From positions 2,650,501-2,714,500 of the forward strand of contig NZ_CP012184.1 of NCBI RefSeq assembly GCF_001420995.1: a DNA stretch of 64,000 nt. Reading direction: 5' to 3'. The stretch's first letter is position 1. The number at the start of each line of letters is the position of its first letter. Made by a program: the position numbers and the translations under genes. Of the stretch, positions 48,443 to 61,512 are shown one piece after another. The DNA comes from Pseudonocardia sp. EC080619-01 (GTDB lineage Bacteria; Actinomycetota; Actinomycetes; Mycobacteriales; Pseudonocardiaceae). The notes beneath the pieces were generated by a model. That model did no database searches. It saw nothing but the letters and a program-made list of their open reading frames with translations, and was not told the origin of the DNA.

Positions 48443-51439
48443 TCAGCCCAGGAAGTCCCGGCCCGTGTAGTCCTTGTCCGCCAGGGTCGGCAGGCGCTCC
48501 CAGCCCCATCGGCGCTCGGTCCCGACGGCCACGTCGTAACCACCGGTCGGGTGGTCGTACCCGACCCGCTCGACGTGGCCCCACGCGAACATCGCGCGCC
48601 CGGGCGGCGGGTCGAGCCGCGAGGGCAGCTCGTCGAAGGTCGCCGTCCGCCCGATCCCGGCGAGCGCGCCGCCGTTGCCGGTGAAGAACGCGTTGTCCTC
48701 GGTGGCGCCCTCGAGGTCGTCGCCGGTGCGGAGCCGCCACTGCGGGGTCTCCGCGATGCCGTGCCGCACGACGATCTGGTCCTCGCACGGCCACAGCAGC
48801 GCCGTGACCTGGTCGGCGTAGACCGGGTCCCCGCGGACGACGTCGGACGCCGGCCGGTCCCTGGCGGGCACCGGCGCACCGATCCCGAGCCAGCTGTCGG
48901 CGCCGTCGGTGGCGTCGGTGACGACCAGCCGGACCTGGGTGACCGGTCCGGGGAGGTCCCCGGCCGCGCCGAGGTCGATCTCCAGGTCGGTCCAGTCCGC
49001 GACCTTCTCCCCGGGCAGCGACGCCGAGATCTCGTGGGTCGCGTCCGGCGCACCGACCGGGCCGGAGCCGGCCACGACCTGCACGGTCTGGTCGGATCGG
49101 AGGTCGCCGGTGGCGGGCACGAGCAGCCGTGACCGGTCCCCCGGGACGGGGAACCAGCCGGTCTCCAGGGTGCCGGTGCCGGCGTCGTCGGTGTGCCAGA
49201 CGGGGCCGTCGAGTGCGGGCCGGTCGGGCGGCGGGCCGTCGCGCAGGGCGCCGGTGAGCTGCGGCGGGCCGGCGGCCGGTCCGAGCGGCCCGCCGTCGGG
49301 CACCGTGACGGTGACGGCGTCGGCGAGCCCGCACGGCCGTCCCACGAGGGACGCCAGGTTCATCGACGCGACCGACGGTCCGGGGGCCTGCTGCACCGGG
49401 GCGAGCGCGAACACGAGCAGCATGAGCGCGACGCCGCCGGCGGTGGCGGTCCGCAGGACCGCACCGTCCGGCCCGGTCCCGGACGCGCGTCCGGCGCGAC
49501 GCCTGCGGTGTGCCCACCACAGCGCGACCACGGCCACGAGCAGCCACAGCACCGGGTTGCGCAGGTAGACCGGCCCGAGGTGCGGGGCGAGGACCTGCTG
49601 GTGGATCGGGGCGTCGACCACGGAGTGATTGCCGAACGGCTGGCCCCAGTCCCCGAGCGGTCGCCACAGGTTCGGCCCGGCGTAGATCACCGCCGCCGCG
49701 AGCCCGAGCACCGCCGTCCCGACGGCGACGAGCCGGGCGGGCGCCCGGCGCGGCAGCGGGCCACGGGCCAGCGCGATCGCGAGCAGCAGGGTGGCGGGGG
49801 CGGCGACGGCACCGAAGTGGTTGACCCACTTGGTGGGGCTCAGGCCGATCGCGACGAGTGCGAGCGCCGTGGCCGCGAGGGCGAACCCGAGCGCCCGGCC
49901 CAGCGGTCCGCCGGTGCCGCGCCGGGTCGCCAGGCGGACCGTGCCGAGGAGCAGCACCCCGACGGTCAGCAGGACGGGCAGCCGGCGGCCCCACGTGCCC
50001 TGGTCGTCCGGGCCCAGGAGGTTGGCGTAGTGCACGAGCTCCTGCCACCACGAGTACTGGAAGTAGTACCAGCGGTGCACGGCGACGGACTCGCGGACGT
50101 CGGCGAGAGTCTGGTCGGCCAGTCCCAGCGGGACGACGACGCTCGCGGCGGCGAACGCGACCGCGACCGTCGCGCACCGGGTGACCCACCCGGAGTGCAC
50201 GAGGTGCCACCACACCAGGGGCAGCGCGAGCAGCAGGGGGACGGCCGCGACGACCGCGGCGGGCGCCGTCGTCACCCCGAGGACGGCGACGGCGGTGGCC
50301 GGGGCGAGCAGCCCGACCGCGCCGGTCCGCAGCGCGGCCGCGACGAGGAACAGGACCCCGGCGGCGGCGAGCGTGCCCGCGGGCTCCGGCCGCAGGCTGA
50401 TGCCGTAGGGCAGGAACCAGGCCAGGTGGGCGACGGCCAGCGCCGCCACGACGACCGGGCGGGTGCCGGCCCGGTCGGCGAGCGCGACCAGCGTCAGCCG
50501 GAGCAGCACCCACGTCCCCAGACCGAGCACGACCGGCACGACCCGCATCGGGAGCAGGCCCCATCCGGCGATCCCGCCCCACAGCTGCAGGAGGTACTGG
50601 CTCGTCGCGAACGGGGCCTCGGTGACGTTGAACTGGTAGATCGCGTTGCCGATGGTCCCGGTCTCCGCGCCCTGGCGGGCCATCAGCGCGTACCAGGAGT
50701 CGTCGATGTTGACCGGGCCGAGCACGGCCCAGGCCAGCGTCACGACGAGGACGACGGCGTCGGCGATCCCGGGCCGGGGCCGCACGGCGAGGATCCGCCG
50801 GGTCCCGGTCCAGGTGCGGACGGCGACCGCGAGCGTCGCGGCCAGCGCGAGCAGGTGCGCGACCAGCAGCGCGACCTTGAGCGGGGACGGCGACGACTCG
50901 TAGCGGGCGTCGGTGTGCAGCTGCACCCCGAGCCCGTCGGCGGCCGGTCCCGCGACGGCGGTGGACAGCTCGGCGACCTGCGGCGGCGCGAGCTCCGGGT
51001 GCTCGGCGACGGTCGCCCCGTCCCGGGTCACGACGGTCCCGTCCGCTCCCGCGGTGACGACGAGGGTGCAGCCGCCGGCGACGGGCCCGGCCCACAGCTC
51101 GGTCGGGCCGGAGCGGATCGTGAGCGTCCCGCCGGCGACGCCCGCCACCAGCCCGGGCGCCGCGACCGGGTCGTCGGCGGCCGCGGGCATCGTGCGCAGC
51201 ACGTCGCCCTCCGGGAGCGACGCGGCGGCCGCGCACGGGATCGACGCGGTGAACTCCAGCGGCCGGTACGGCGACAGCGGCAGCACCGTCGACGCCGGTG
51301 CCTCGCCGGCGCGCGGCCAGCTGACGACCGGGTCGTCGGCGTCGACCGGGGCCAGCGCGGCCCCGATCCCGAGCAGGCAGGTCAGCCCGCCGAGCAGCAG
51401 CAGGAGCAGTGGCCGGCGGGTGGACGCCGGCGGGCTCAC
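48443..51439 (-). CDS. Arabinosyltransferase Emb family, copy 2
   Basis: A 998-residue GT53 protein from a GTG that overlaps the glfT2 stop by 4 bp. It has the Emb layout with an N-terminal helix, outer domain, multiple helices and a C-terminal binding domain ending GYDVAVGTERRWGWERLPTL. The Asp pair is Asp246-Asp247 in VNIDDSWYALMARQ, and Met253 stands at the EmbB Met306 position, unlike copy 1. ALVAIGLSPTKWVNHFGAVA is the family marker. Coupling to glfT2 suggests galactan polymerisation and arabinosylation are coordinated. A division of labour between the two Emb copies is likely but undefined. Confidence 0.93.
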   Translation of the reverse strand: MSPPASTRRPLLLLLLGGLTCLLGIGAALAPVDADDPVVSWPRAGEAPASTVLPLSPYRPLEFTASIPCAAAASLPEGDVLRTMPAAADDPVAAPGLVAGVAGGTLTIRSGPTELWAGPVAGGCTLVVTAGADGTVVTRDGATVAEHPELAPPQVAELSTAVAGPAADGLGVQLHTDARYESSPSPLKVALLVAHLLALAATLAVAVRTWTGTRRILAVRPRPGIADAVVLVVTLAWAVLGPVNIDDSWYALMARQGAETGTIGNAIYQFNVTEAPFATSQYLLQLWGGIAGWGLLPMRVVPVVLGLGTWVLLRLTLVALADRAGTRPVVVAALAVAHLAWFLPYGISLRPEPAGTLAAAGVLFLVAAALRTGAVGLLAPATAVAVLGVTTAPAAVVAAVPLLLALPLVWWHLVHSGWVTRCATVAVAFAAASVVVPLGLADQTLADVRESVAVHRWYYFQYSWWQELVHYANLLGPDDQGTWGRRLPVLLTVGVLLLGTVRLATRRGTGGPLGRALGFALAATALALVAIGLSPTKWVNHFGAVAAPATLLLAIALARGPLPRRAPARLVAVGTAVLGLAAAVIYAGPNLWRPLGDWGQPFGNHSVVDAPIHQQVLAPHLGPVYLRNPVLWLLVAVVALWWAHRRRRAGRASGTGPDGAVLRTATAGGVALMLLVFALAPVQQAPGPSVASMNLASLVGRPCGLADAVTVTVPDGGPLGPAAGPPQLTGALRDGPPPDRPALDGPVWHTDDAGTGTLETGWFPVPGDRSRLLVPATGDLRSDQTVQVVAGSGPVGAPDATHEISASLPGEKVADWTDLEIDLGAAGDLPGPVTQVRLVVTDATDGADSWLGIGAPVPARDRPASDVVRGDPVYADQVTALLWPCEDQIVVRHGIAETPQWRLRTGDDLEGATEDNAFFTGNGGALAGIGRTATFDELPSRLDPPPGRAMFAWGHVERVGYDHPTGGYDVAVGTERRWGWERLPTLADKDYTGRDFLG

Positions 51440-53445
51440 TCGAAGATCTGCTTCCAGCCGTCCTTGCCGGTGAGCGTGGGCTCGGCCGCCCGGTAGCGGC
51501 CGCGCAGCGTCTCCCAGTCCGCGGCCACCGCACGGTGCAGCCGGAACGACTCGGCGACCATCCGCTTGAACATCTGCGGGTCACGACGCCGGAAGGTGAC
51601 CCCGCGACCGTCGGGTGTGGACACCGTCGCGGAGTCGAGACCCGAGAGGACGAACCACTGCGCGTTCGCCCACGGGACGTTGCGCTGCGGGCGCTCCTGC
51701 CGCCCCGGCGCCGGGGACCTCAGGTTCCGCAGGACGCCGCGGGCCAGCCCGAGCGCGACCTTGGCCTTCCCGACCGGCGGCTCCGGGAACAGCTGGGCGC
51801 CGAGCGCGTCCAGCTCCGCGAGCGGGACGTCGGTGGCGGAGTCCAGCGGGCGGCCGTCGTCGTACTCGGCGCGGACCGCGCGGATCTCGTCGAGCACCAC
51901 CGGCAGCTTCGGGAACAGCGCCTCGGGCCCGGCGAGGAAGTCGGTGAACGCCTTGATCTGCAGCGCGACCGCCGAGTACTCCATGAGCATCAGGTGCCGC
52001 AGGGTCCGCTTGAACGTCTCCTTCAGCATCGCGCGCGGATCGTCCGGGCCCCGCAGCGCCGCGGCGACCAGGCGGTTCCGGTAGTGGAAGTACGCCTGCC
52101 AGTCCGACGAGTCGTCCTTCTCGATGAAGGACATGTGCCAGATCGCGATGCCGGGGACGGTCGCGGTGCGGTAGCCGGCGGTGCGGGCGCGGAGGCCGTA
52201 CTCGGCGTCGTCCCACTTGATGAACAGCGGCAGCGGCAGCCCGAGGTCCTCCGCGACGCGGCGCGGGATCAGGCACATCCACCAGGCGTTGTAGTCGACG
52301 TCGACGCGGCGGTGCAGCCACGGCGTCTGCCGCAGCGTGCGCGCGGCGAGGTCGTGGTGCGCCTCGGTCCTGGGGGCGGGCCGCCAGAGGAACTGGTTGC
52401 GGTCGACGACCTCGCCCATCGTGGAGAGCTGCGAGCGGGCCTGCAGCGACAGCATCTGCCCGCCGACCAGCATGGGCTCGCGCGCGAACCGGCTGAACGC
52501 GACCGCGCGGAGCACCGAGTCGGGCTCCAGCAGGATGTCGTCGTCCATGTAGAGGATCTGCTCGCAGTCGATGCCGCCCGCGTGCGGGCCGGTCCCGTGG
52601 AGCACCTCGTACATGATCCGGGCGTAGCCGCCGGAGCCGCCGAGGTTGGGCTGGTCGATGATCCGCAGCCGATCCCCGAGCACGGCCGCGGCCTGCTCGT
52701 ACCCGGCCTCGTCGCGGACCTTCCGCGTGCCCTGGTCCGGCAGGACGACCGCGGTGATCGTGTCGAGGACCTGCGGGTCCGAGCCGAGCGCGGTCAGGGT
52801 GGCGACGCAGTCGGCGGGCCGGTTGAACGTCGGCATCCCGACGACGACGGCGGCCCGGCCGGGCGCGTCGTGCGGCGCGTGCCAGCCGCCGCCGTGCAGC
52901 GTGAGGTCGCCCTCGTCGGTGGAGAGGTCGAACCAGTACCAGCCGCCGTCCTCGAACGGGCGCAGGTCCAGCTCCATGGTCACCCGGCGGCGGCCCTGCA
53001 CGACCTCGCCGCCGACGAAGATCTGCGACCCGTCGGCCTTGGTGCGGTACACGTCGACGCGGCCCGAGCCCTCCAGCTCCAGCCGCAGCTCGATCGCGGT
53101 CAGCGTCGACCAGGCGCGCCAGTACCCGGCGGCGAAGGCGTTGAAGTAGGCACCGAACGACACCTCGGTCGCCGGGGGCACGGTCGCGCTGGTCCGGTCC
53201 TGCACGCGGGTACGCCGGCCCGCCGTCGTGGAGACGGTCAGCGACAGCGGCCGGCTCGTCTCGTCCGGCAGCGGGTCGACCGGCGCGAGGGTCGTCCCGG
53301 GGCGCTCGTCGAGGTAGAGGGCGCGCACCGCGAACGGGTCGGCGGGGCGGGGAAGGATCACCCGCTGCAGGAGCGTCTCGCCGCTGGTCGGGTCGGCGGT
53401 GTCGGACACCTGGTGGCCTCGCTGGTCCGTGGGGGCGGTGGTCAT
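51436..53445 (-). CDS. glfT2: Galactofuranosyltransferase GlfT2
   Basis: Processive bifunctional GT2 enzyme that builds the alternating beta-1,5/beta-1,6 galactan chain on the cytoplasmic face. It has 669 residues, near the 637 of M. tuberculosis Rv3808c, starting MTTAPTDQRGHQVSDTADPT. The beta-sandwich contains FGAYFNAFAAGYWRAW and LRPFEDGGWYWFDL. GT-A motifs are DQPNLGGSGGYARIMYE, ILYMDDDILLEPDS, LSTMGEVVDRNQFLW, DYNAWWMCLIP, KWDDAEYGLRA and IWHMSF, all as in the mycobacterial enzyme. emb2 is coupled downstream. The first 20 residues are variable, and the start could lie slightly upstream. Confidence 0.96.
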   Translation of the reverse strand: MTTAPTDQRGHQVSDTADPTSGETLLQRVILPRPADPFAVRALYLDERPGTTLAPVDPLPDETSRPLSLTVSTTAGRRTRVQDRTSATVPPATEVSFGAYFNAFAAGYWRAWSTLTAIELRLELEGSGRVDVYRTKADGSQIFVGGEVVQGRRRVTMELDLRPFEDGGWYWFDLSTDEGDLTLHGGGWHAPHDAPGRAAVVVGMPTFNRPADCVATLTALGSDPQVLDTITAVVLPDQGTRKVRDEAGYEQAAAVLGDRLRIIDQPNLGGSGGYARIMYEVLHGTGPHAGGIDCEQILYMDDDILLEPDSVLRAVAFSRFAREPMLVGGQMLSLQARSQLSTMGEVVDRNQFLWRPAPRTEAHHDLAARTLRQTPWLHRRVDVDYNAWWMCLIPRRVAEDLGLPLPLFIKWDDAEYGLRARTAGYRTATVPGIAIWHMSFIEKDDSSDWQAYFHYRNRLVAAALRGPDDPRAMLKETFKRTLRHLMLMEYSAVALQIKAFTDFLAGPEALFPKLPVVLDEIRAVRAEYDDGRPLDSATDVPLAELDALGAQLFPEPPVGKAKVALGLARGVLRNLRSPAPGRQERPQRNVPWANAQWFVLSGLDSATVSTPDGRGVTFRRRDPQMFKRMVAESFRLHRAVAADWETLRGRYRAAEPTLTGKDGWKQIFE

Positions 53446-53626
53446 CGCAGAAACGGCCTCGGGGGTCGGCGGGTTCCGGTCGTGCCCGCGCCTGGACGGC
53501 TGCGCTGCCGCACCGCCCGGGCCCGGGAGGAGGTACCCGAGCGTAGCCGCGGCTCGGGGCGGCGGCGGCAGGCGGGCGGGCGCGCCGCGCAAGCGGAGTG
53601 GAACGTCCGGTTCGCCGTGCCGGAAC

Positions 53627-54739
53627 TCAGCCGACCCGCCACCGCGCGACCGCGTCCTCGTCGAGCTCGACGCCGAGCCCCGGCGCATCCGGGACGGCGA
53701 GGCACCCGTCCGGACCGACGGTGACGGGCGTCGCCAGCGGGAAGTCCCGCCGCGCCGGCGTCCAGTCCGGTGGGTCGTAGGGGACCTCGAACCACGGCCC
53801 GCCGCCGACGCCGGCCGCGACGTGCAGGTTCGCCAGCAGCCCGATGCCGTTGGTCCAGCTGTGCGGGGTGAAGGAGCGGTGCCGCAGCATCGCCAGCTCG
53901 GCCAGCGTCCGGGCGCGGCTCATGCCGACCGAGAGGACGACGTCCATCTGGTAGACGTCGAGCACGTCCTCGTCGATCCAGCGCAGGATCTCCGGCACCG
54001 AGTGCTGCATCTCCCCCGCCGCGATCCGCAGCCCCGGGTTGTCGGCGCGCAGCGTCCGGAACCCGTCGGTGTCGGGGTAGGGCAGCGGCTCCTCGACCCA
54101 GAAGACGTCGAGGTCCGCGAGCCGGCGCGCCAGCCGACGGGTGGCTGCCAGGTCGGTGGCCGGTGCGACGTCACCCGCCGTCCGCCAGGACTGGTTGAGA
54201 TCGACCATGATCGTGAACTCGTCGCCGAGTGCACCGCGGACCGCGGCGACGGTCGCGACGCCCTCGTCGATCCGGTTCGGGTCGATCCTGATCTTCGCCG
54301 CGCGGAAGCCCTCGTCAGCGACCTGCGCGGCGACGTCGACCCGCTCGGACGAGGCGCGCGGCACGCAGAACGACGCGTACGCGGGCACGCGGTCGTAGGT
54401 CCCGCCGAACAGCGTGGCGACGGGCAGCCCGGCGGCCTTCCCCGCCAGGTCCCACAGCGCCGCCTCGAGCGGCCAGTAGTGGCCGCCGTGCACGGCGCAG
54501 GTCTCCAGGGCGCGGACGTGCCGGGCGATCGCGAGGGCGTCCTCGCCGACGAAGACGTCGCGGAAGGCGTCGAAGCCGTCCATCGTGTCGCCCGAGCCGA
54601 TGCCGACGCGCCCGTCGTCGGTGTGCACACGAACGATGGTGGCGTCGAACGCGGTACGCGGCCGGGGATCCCAGGCCGCGCGCAGCGGCGGGTCCAGCGG
54701 CAGCCGCACCCGGTCGAGCGTGATGTCGGTGATCTTCAT
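53627..54739 (-). CDS. Enolase-superfamily (mandelate racemase/muconate lactonizing) enzyme
   Basis: A 370-residue enzyme starting MKITDITLDRVRLPLDPPLR. The N-terminal capping domain is followed by a TIM barrel. The general base region reads AAKIRIDPN (K-x-R). Metal ligands are Asp in TIMVDLNQSW, Glu in WVEEPLPYPD and Glu in AAGEMQHS. A His that could be the second base lies in FTPHSWTNGIG. The pattern fits an acid-sugar dehydratase or racemase of the MR group. It is divergent from an IclR regulator, so it is probably part of an inducible catabolic step. The substrate is unknown. Confidence 0.9.
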   Translation of the reverse strand: MKITDITLDRVRLPLDPPLRAAWDPRPRTAFDATIVRVHTDDGRVGIGSGDTMDGFDAFRDVFVGEDALAIARHVRALETCAVHGGHYWPLEAALWDLAGKAAGLPVATLFGGTYDRVPAYASFCVPRASSERVDVAAQVADEGFRAAKIRIDPNRIDEGVATVAAVRGALGDEFTIMVDLNQSWRTAGDVAPATDLAATRRLARRLADLDVFWVEEPLPYPDTDGFRTLRADNPGLRIAAGEMQHSVPEILRWIDEDVLDVYQMDVVLSVGMSRARTLAELAMLRHRSFTPHSWTNGIGLLANLHVAAGVGGGPWFEVPYDPPDWTPARRDFPLATPVTVGPDGCLAVPDAPGLGVELDEDAVARWRVG

Positions 54740-54857
54740 GTCGTCCGGAGGGTTCGCGCCGACTGGTGCCGGCCCGGAGCGCGATCGGGGGCTTCCGCAC
54801 TCCGAGCCGGATATCCGACGACAGTAGGAAAGTATCCGTTGAGCGACCAGCGCGGGC

Positions 54858-54875
54858 CGTGGATCGCAATCCACG
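54858..54875. promoter_or_regulatory. Candidate IclR operator CGTGGAT-CGCA-ATCCACG
   Basis: A perfect 7-bp inverted repeat with a 4-base centre in the 181-bp space between the divergent enolase-superfamily and IclR starts, 46 bp before the IclR GTG. Position and symmetry fit an operator; binding is inferred. Confidence 0.5.
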
Positions 54876-54920
54876 TTGCGTTCACGCCAACGACGACCCC
54901 CGTCCCAGTACGGTCGGAGG

Positions 54921-55709
54921 GTGACCGATGCGCCCCGCAACAGCTACGGGCTGAGCCGGGACATGGCACTCCTGGAGGCCCTCGCGTCGGACGAGGCGCA
55001 CCGTGCCGACGGCCTCGGTGTCGCGCAGGTCGCGCGGCTGACCGGCCGGGAGAAGAGCCAGGTGTCCCGGGCGCTGCGCGCACTGGCCGAGGCCGGGCTC
55101 GTCGAGCGCGACGACGACAGCCTCGTCTACCGGCTCGGCTGGCGGCTGTTCTCGCTGGCCGCGCGCGGCGCCGACGGGCGGCTGACCGGGGTCACGGAGC
55201 CCGCCCTGCGCCGCCTGGCTGTCGAGACCGAGGAGACGGCGCACCTGTGCGTACTGCGCGACGACGCGCTGCTCACCCTGCGGACGGTGTCCGGGCACTC
55301 GTTCCGCACGTCCGGCTGGGAGGGGCGCAGGTCGCCGCTCGTCTGCACCTCGGCGGGCCGTGCGCTGCTCACCGACGCCACACCCGACGAGCTCTACGTA
55401 CGTTTCGGCATCGTCGAGGACCTGGCACCGGACTACCCCGGCTGCCGGGTCCGGACGGTGCCCCAGCTGTGGCGGGCGATCCGCGAGGCCGCCGAGCGGG
55501 GCTGGGCCGAGGCCCGCGACGAGCTCGAACCGGACCTCTCCGGGGTCGCGGCCCCGGTGCGGGACTTCCGCGGCCGGATCGTCGCCGTGCTCAACATCGT
55601 CGGGCCGACCGCGCGGATCGGCGAGCGGCTCGACGAGCTGGGCCGGACGACGGCGGCCGCCGCCCGCGCGGTGTCCACCGAGCTGGGCTGGAACCCGGAA
55701 CGGCCCTGA
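54921..55709 (+). CDS. IclR family transcriptional regulator
   Basis: A 262-residue regulator from a GTG at 54921. The N-terminal winged helix (about 10-70) contains VAQVARLTGREKSQVSRALR and AGLVERDDDSLVYRLGWRLF. The effector domain (about 85-260) has ETAHLCVLRDDALLTLRTVS, CTSAGRALLTDATPDEL and a C-terminal RIVAVLNIVGPTARI. It most likely controls the divergent enolase-superfamily gene in response to its substrate. Its stop is 6 bp from the convergent glf stop. Confidence 0.92.
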   Translation: MTDAPRNSYGLSRDMALLEALASDEAHRADGLGVAQVARLTGREKSQVSRALRALAEAGLVERDDDSLVYRLGWRLFSLAARGADGRLTGVTEPALRRLAVETEETAHLCVLRDDALLTLRTVSGHSFRTSGWEGRRSPLVCTSAGRALLTDATPDELYVRFGIVEDLAPDYPGCRVRTVPQLWRAIREAAERGWAEARDELEPDLSGVAAPVRDFRGRIVAVLNIVGPTARIGERLDELGRTTAAAARAVSTELGWNPERP

Positions 55710-55715
55710 GCCGGA

Positions 55716-59139
<3,424 letters not shown>

Positions 59140-59285
59140 TCACTCCTCGGCGCCGGAGAGGCGTCCCGCGCCCGGTGGTGTCCGAGCGGTAATCTCCGGC
59201 GCGCCCACCGTCCGGCGCCGGCTGGCCGCGCGGTGACCGACGACGGATCCGGGGCGCTCGCTCCCGGGAGAGGAGCGCCCGCCCG

Positions 59286-61502
59286 ATGGGCACACCCACC
59301 TGGCTGTCCGCGGTACCCGTGGCGCTCGCCGCGGCGTTCTGGGTGGTCGTACCGGGACTGCTGGTCACCCGCGTCGGCGGGCTCCGCGGGATCACGGCCT
59401 GGGGCGCGGCCCCGCTGGTGTCGGTGGCCCTGATCGCGACGTCCGCGGTCGCCGGGACCGCGCTGGGTGTGCCGTGGAGCCCGTGGGTGCCGTCGGTCGC
59501 GGCCGTGCTGGTCGCGGTCCCGGCCGGGCTCCTGCGCGCGTTCGTCGCCCGCCGTCCGGCCGGCAGCCCGCTGCACCGGGGATGGCGCTCCGCGCTGCGC
59601 GGCTGGGAGCCGGGCAGACGGCTGCGCACCACGTTCGTCCGGCTGCGCACCCCCCGCGGGATGTTCGCCCAGGGCCCCGAACCCCTGACGACGGCGCTGC
59701 CGCAGACCTGGCGCACCTCCGCCCAGCGGGAGGGGGCCGACGGCCGGCGCGCGGGGCTCCTCGCCACGGCCGGGACGCTGCTCGCGGCCGCGCTGGCCTG
59801 GCTGGCGGTGGTGCTCGGCTTCGGGCCGGTGGACCAGCTGTCGTCGACCTACGACGCCGTCTTCCACTACAGCGCCGTCGCCCACATCCTCGCGACGCAC
59901 GACGCGTCGTCGCTCACCCTCGGCACCCTCACCAGCCCGGGCTCGCCGACGGCGTTCTACCCGGGCGCGTGGCACGACCTGGTCTCGCTGGCCGCGATGA
60001 CGGCCGGGGCCGGGGTGCCGGTGGCCACCAACGCGGCGTCCTGGTCGGTCGCCGCGCTGGTCTTCCCGCTGTCCGCGCTGCTGCTGACCCGGCAGGTCCT
60101 CGGCCGCTCGGCCGGTGCCGCGTTCGCCGCACCGGTGCTCGCGACGGCGTTCACCGGCTTCCCGTGGGCGCTGATGTCCTTCGGGGTGCTGTGGCCCAAC
60201 CTCCTCGGCGTCGCGCTGCTGCCTGCCGCCCTGGCCGCGGTCGCGGTACTGGCCAGCACCGTGCGGGAGCCTGCGCTCCCCCGCGCGGGCGCCGTCGCGC
60301 TCGGGGTCGCGGCCCTGCCCGCCCTGGCGCTCTCCCACCCGAACGCGGTGTTCAGCCTGGCCGTGCTCGGGGTGTTCCCGATCCTGTGGGGGCTGGTCCG
60401 GCTGGCCCGGCACCGCCTCCTGACGCGGCGGTTCTGGCAGCCGGTGGCCGGGCTGCTGGTGACCGTCGGCGGGGTGGCCGTCGTCGGGTGGCTGATGGTG
60501 GCGTCCCCGCTGCTCGCCGGGGTCCGCAACTTCGACTGGCCCGCGTTCACCAGCACGCCCGAGGCGATCGCCCAGGTCCTGCTGCTCTCGACCAACACCC
60601 GGCCGCCGCTCTGGCCGGTCGCGGCGCTCGTCCTCGTCGGGGCGGTCGTGTCGTTCCGCCGGGTCGCGACGTCGTGGCTGGTACCGGCGCACGCCGCGTC
60701 CGGGTTCCTCTACGTCCTGGCCGCCTCCCAGGAGGGCGACCTCACGGCCGGGTTGACCGGTGCCTGGTACAACGACTCGTACCGGCTGGCCGCGATGGTG
60801 CCGGTGACCGGCGTCCCGCTCGCCGTGATCGGTGTCGTCACCGTGGCCGGCCTGCTGCGCCGGGTGCTGCTGCGCGCCCCCGGCCCGGTCGCTCCCGTCG
60901 TGCGACGCCGGGGGGCGCCCGCCGCGCTGGTCCTCGCCTGCACCCTGGCGCTCGTCGCCGGGTACGGCGGCCTGCGGGTCGGGGTCCACGCGCTCGTCCT
61001 CGCGGGCACCTACCAGGACTCGTCGGACGTCCTGCTCGAACCGGGCCAGCGGGAGTTCTTCACCGAGGTCGCCGCGCTGGTCCCGCCGGACGACGTGGTC
61101 GCCGCGGACCCGTTCACCGGCAACTCGCTGCTCTACCCGATCGCGGGCCGCGAGGTGCTGTTCCCGCACCTGATCGGGAACTGGACCCCGGAGCAGAGCC
61201 TCGTCGCGACCCGCCTGCGCGACGCCGCCACCGATCCCGCGGTGTGCGAGGCCGCCGCCGCGACCCGCGTCGGCTGGGTGATCAGCGGCCCGATCACGTT
61301 CTGGCCCTCGCACGGTGGCGCGCGCTGGTACCCGGGGCTGCACGACATCGCACCGGTCCCCGGGTTCGAGCTCGTCGCCGAGGGCGGCGGGCAGGAGCTG
61401 TGGCGGCTGACCGCCTGCGACCCGGCGGCCCCGGACGAGCCCGCGCCGCAGGCGATGGTCCCGGCGGAGCCGCCCGTCCCCGTGCCCGTCCCGCAGCGGT
61501 GA
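59286..61502 (+). CDS. DUF6541 polytopic membrane protein, copy 2
   Basis: A 738-residue paralogue of the preceding protein, starting MGTPTWLSAVPVALAAAFWV. The same loop is conserved as SSTYDAVFHYSAVAHILATH then AFYPGAWHDLVSLA. The outer C-terminal domain has ADPFTGNSLLYPIAGREVLF, and CEAAAATRVGWVISG aligns with copy 1. An additional hydrophilic insert of some 40 residues follows the second helix (about 85-130). A Pro-rich tail ends PVPVPVPQR. The methyltransferase gene starts 10 bp after its stop. A GT-C function is inferred. Confidence 0.85.
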   Translation: MGTPTWLSAVPVALAAAFWVVVPGLLVTRVGGLRGITAWGAAPLVSVALIATSAVAGTALGVPWSPWVPSVAAVLVAVPAGLLRAFVARRPAGSPLHRGWRSALRGWEPGRRLRTTFVRLRTPRGMFAQGPEPLTTALPQTWRTSAQREGADGRRAGLLATAGTLLAAALAWLAVVLGFGPVDQLSSTYDAVFHYSAVAHILATHDASSLTLGTLTSPGSPTAFYPGAWHDLVSLAAMTAGAGVPVATNAASWSVAALVFPLSALLLTRQVLGRSAGAAFAAPVLATAFTGFPWALMSFGVLWPNLLGVALLPAALAAVAVLASTVREPALPRAGAVALGVAALPALALSHPNAVFSLAVLGVFPILWGLVRLARHRLLTRRFWQPVAGLLVTVGGVAVVGWLMVASPLLAGVRNFDWPAFTSTPEAIAQVLLLSTNTRPPLWPVAALVLVGAVVSFRRVATSWLVPAHAASGFLYVLAASQEGDLTAGLTGAWYNDSYRLAAMVPVTGVPLAVIGVVTVAGLLRRVLLRAPGPVAPVVRRRGAPAALVLACTLALVAGYGGLRVGVHALVLAGTYQDSSDVLLEPGQREFFTEVAALVPPDDVVAADPFTGNSLLYPIAGREVLFPHLIGNWTPEQSLVATRLRDAATDPAVCEAAAATRVGWVISGPITFWPSHGGARWYPGLHDIAPVPGFELVAEGGGQELWRLTACDPAAPDEPAPQAMVPAEPPVPVPVPQR

Positions 61503-61512
61503 CTCTCGTACG

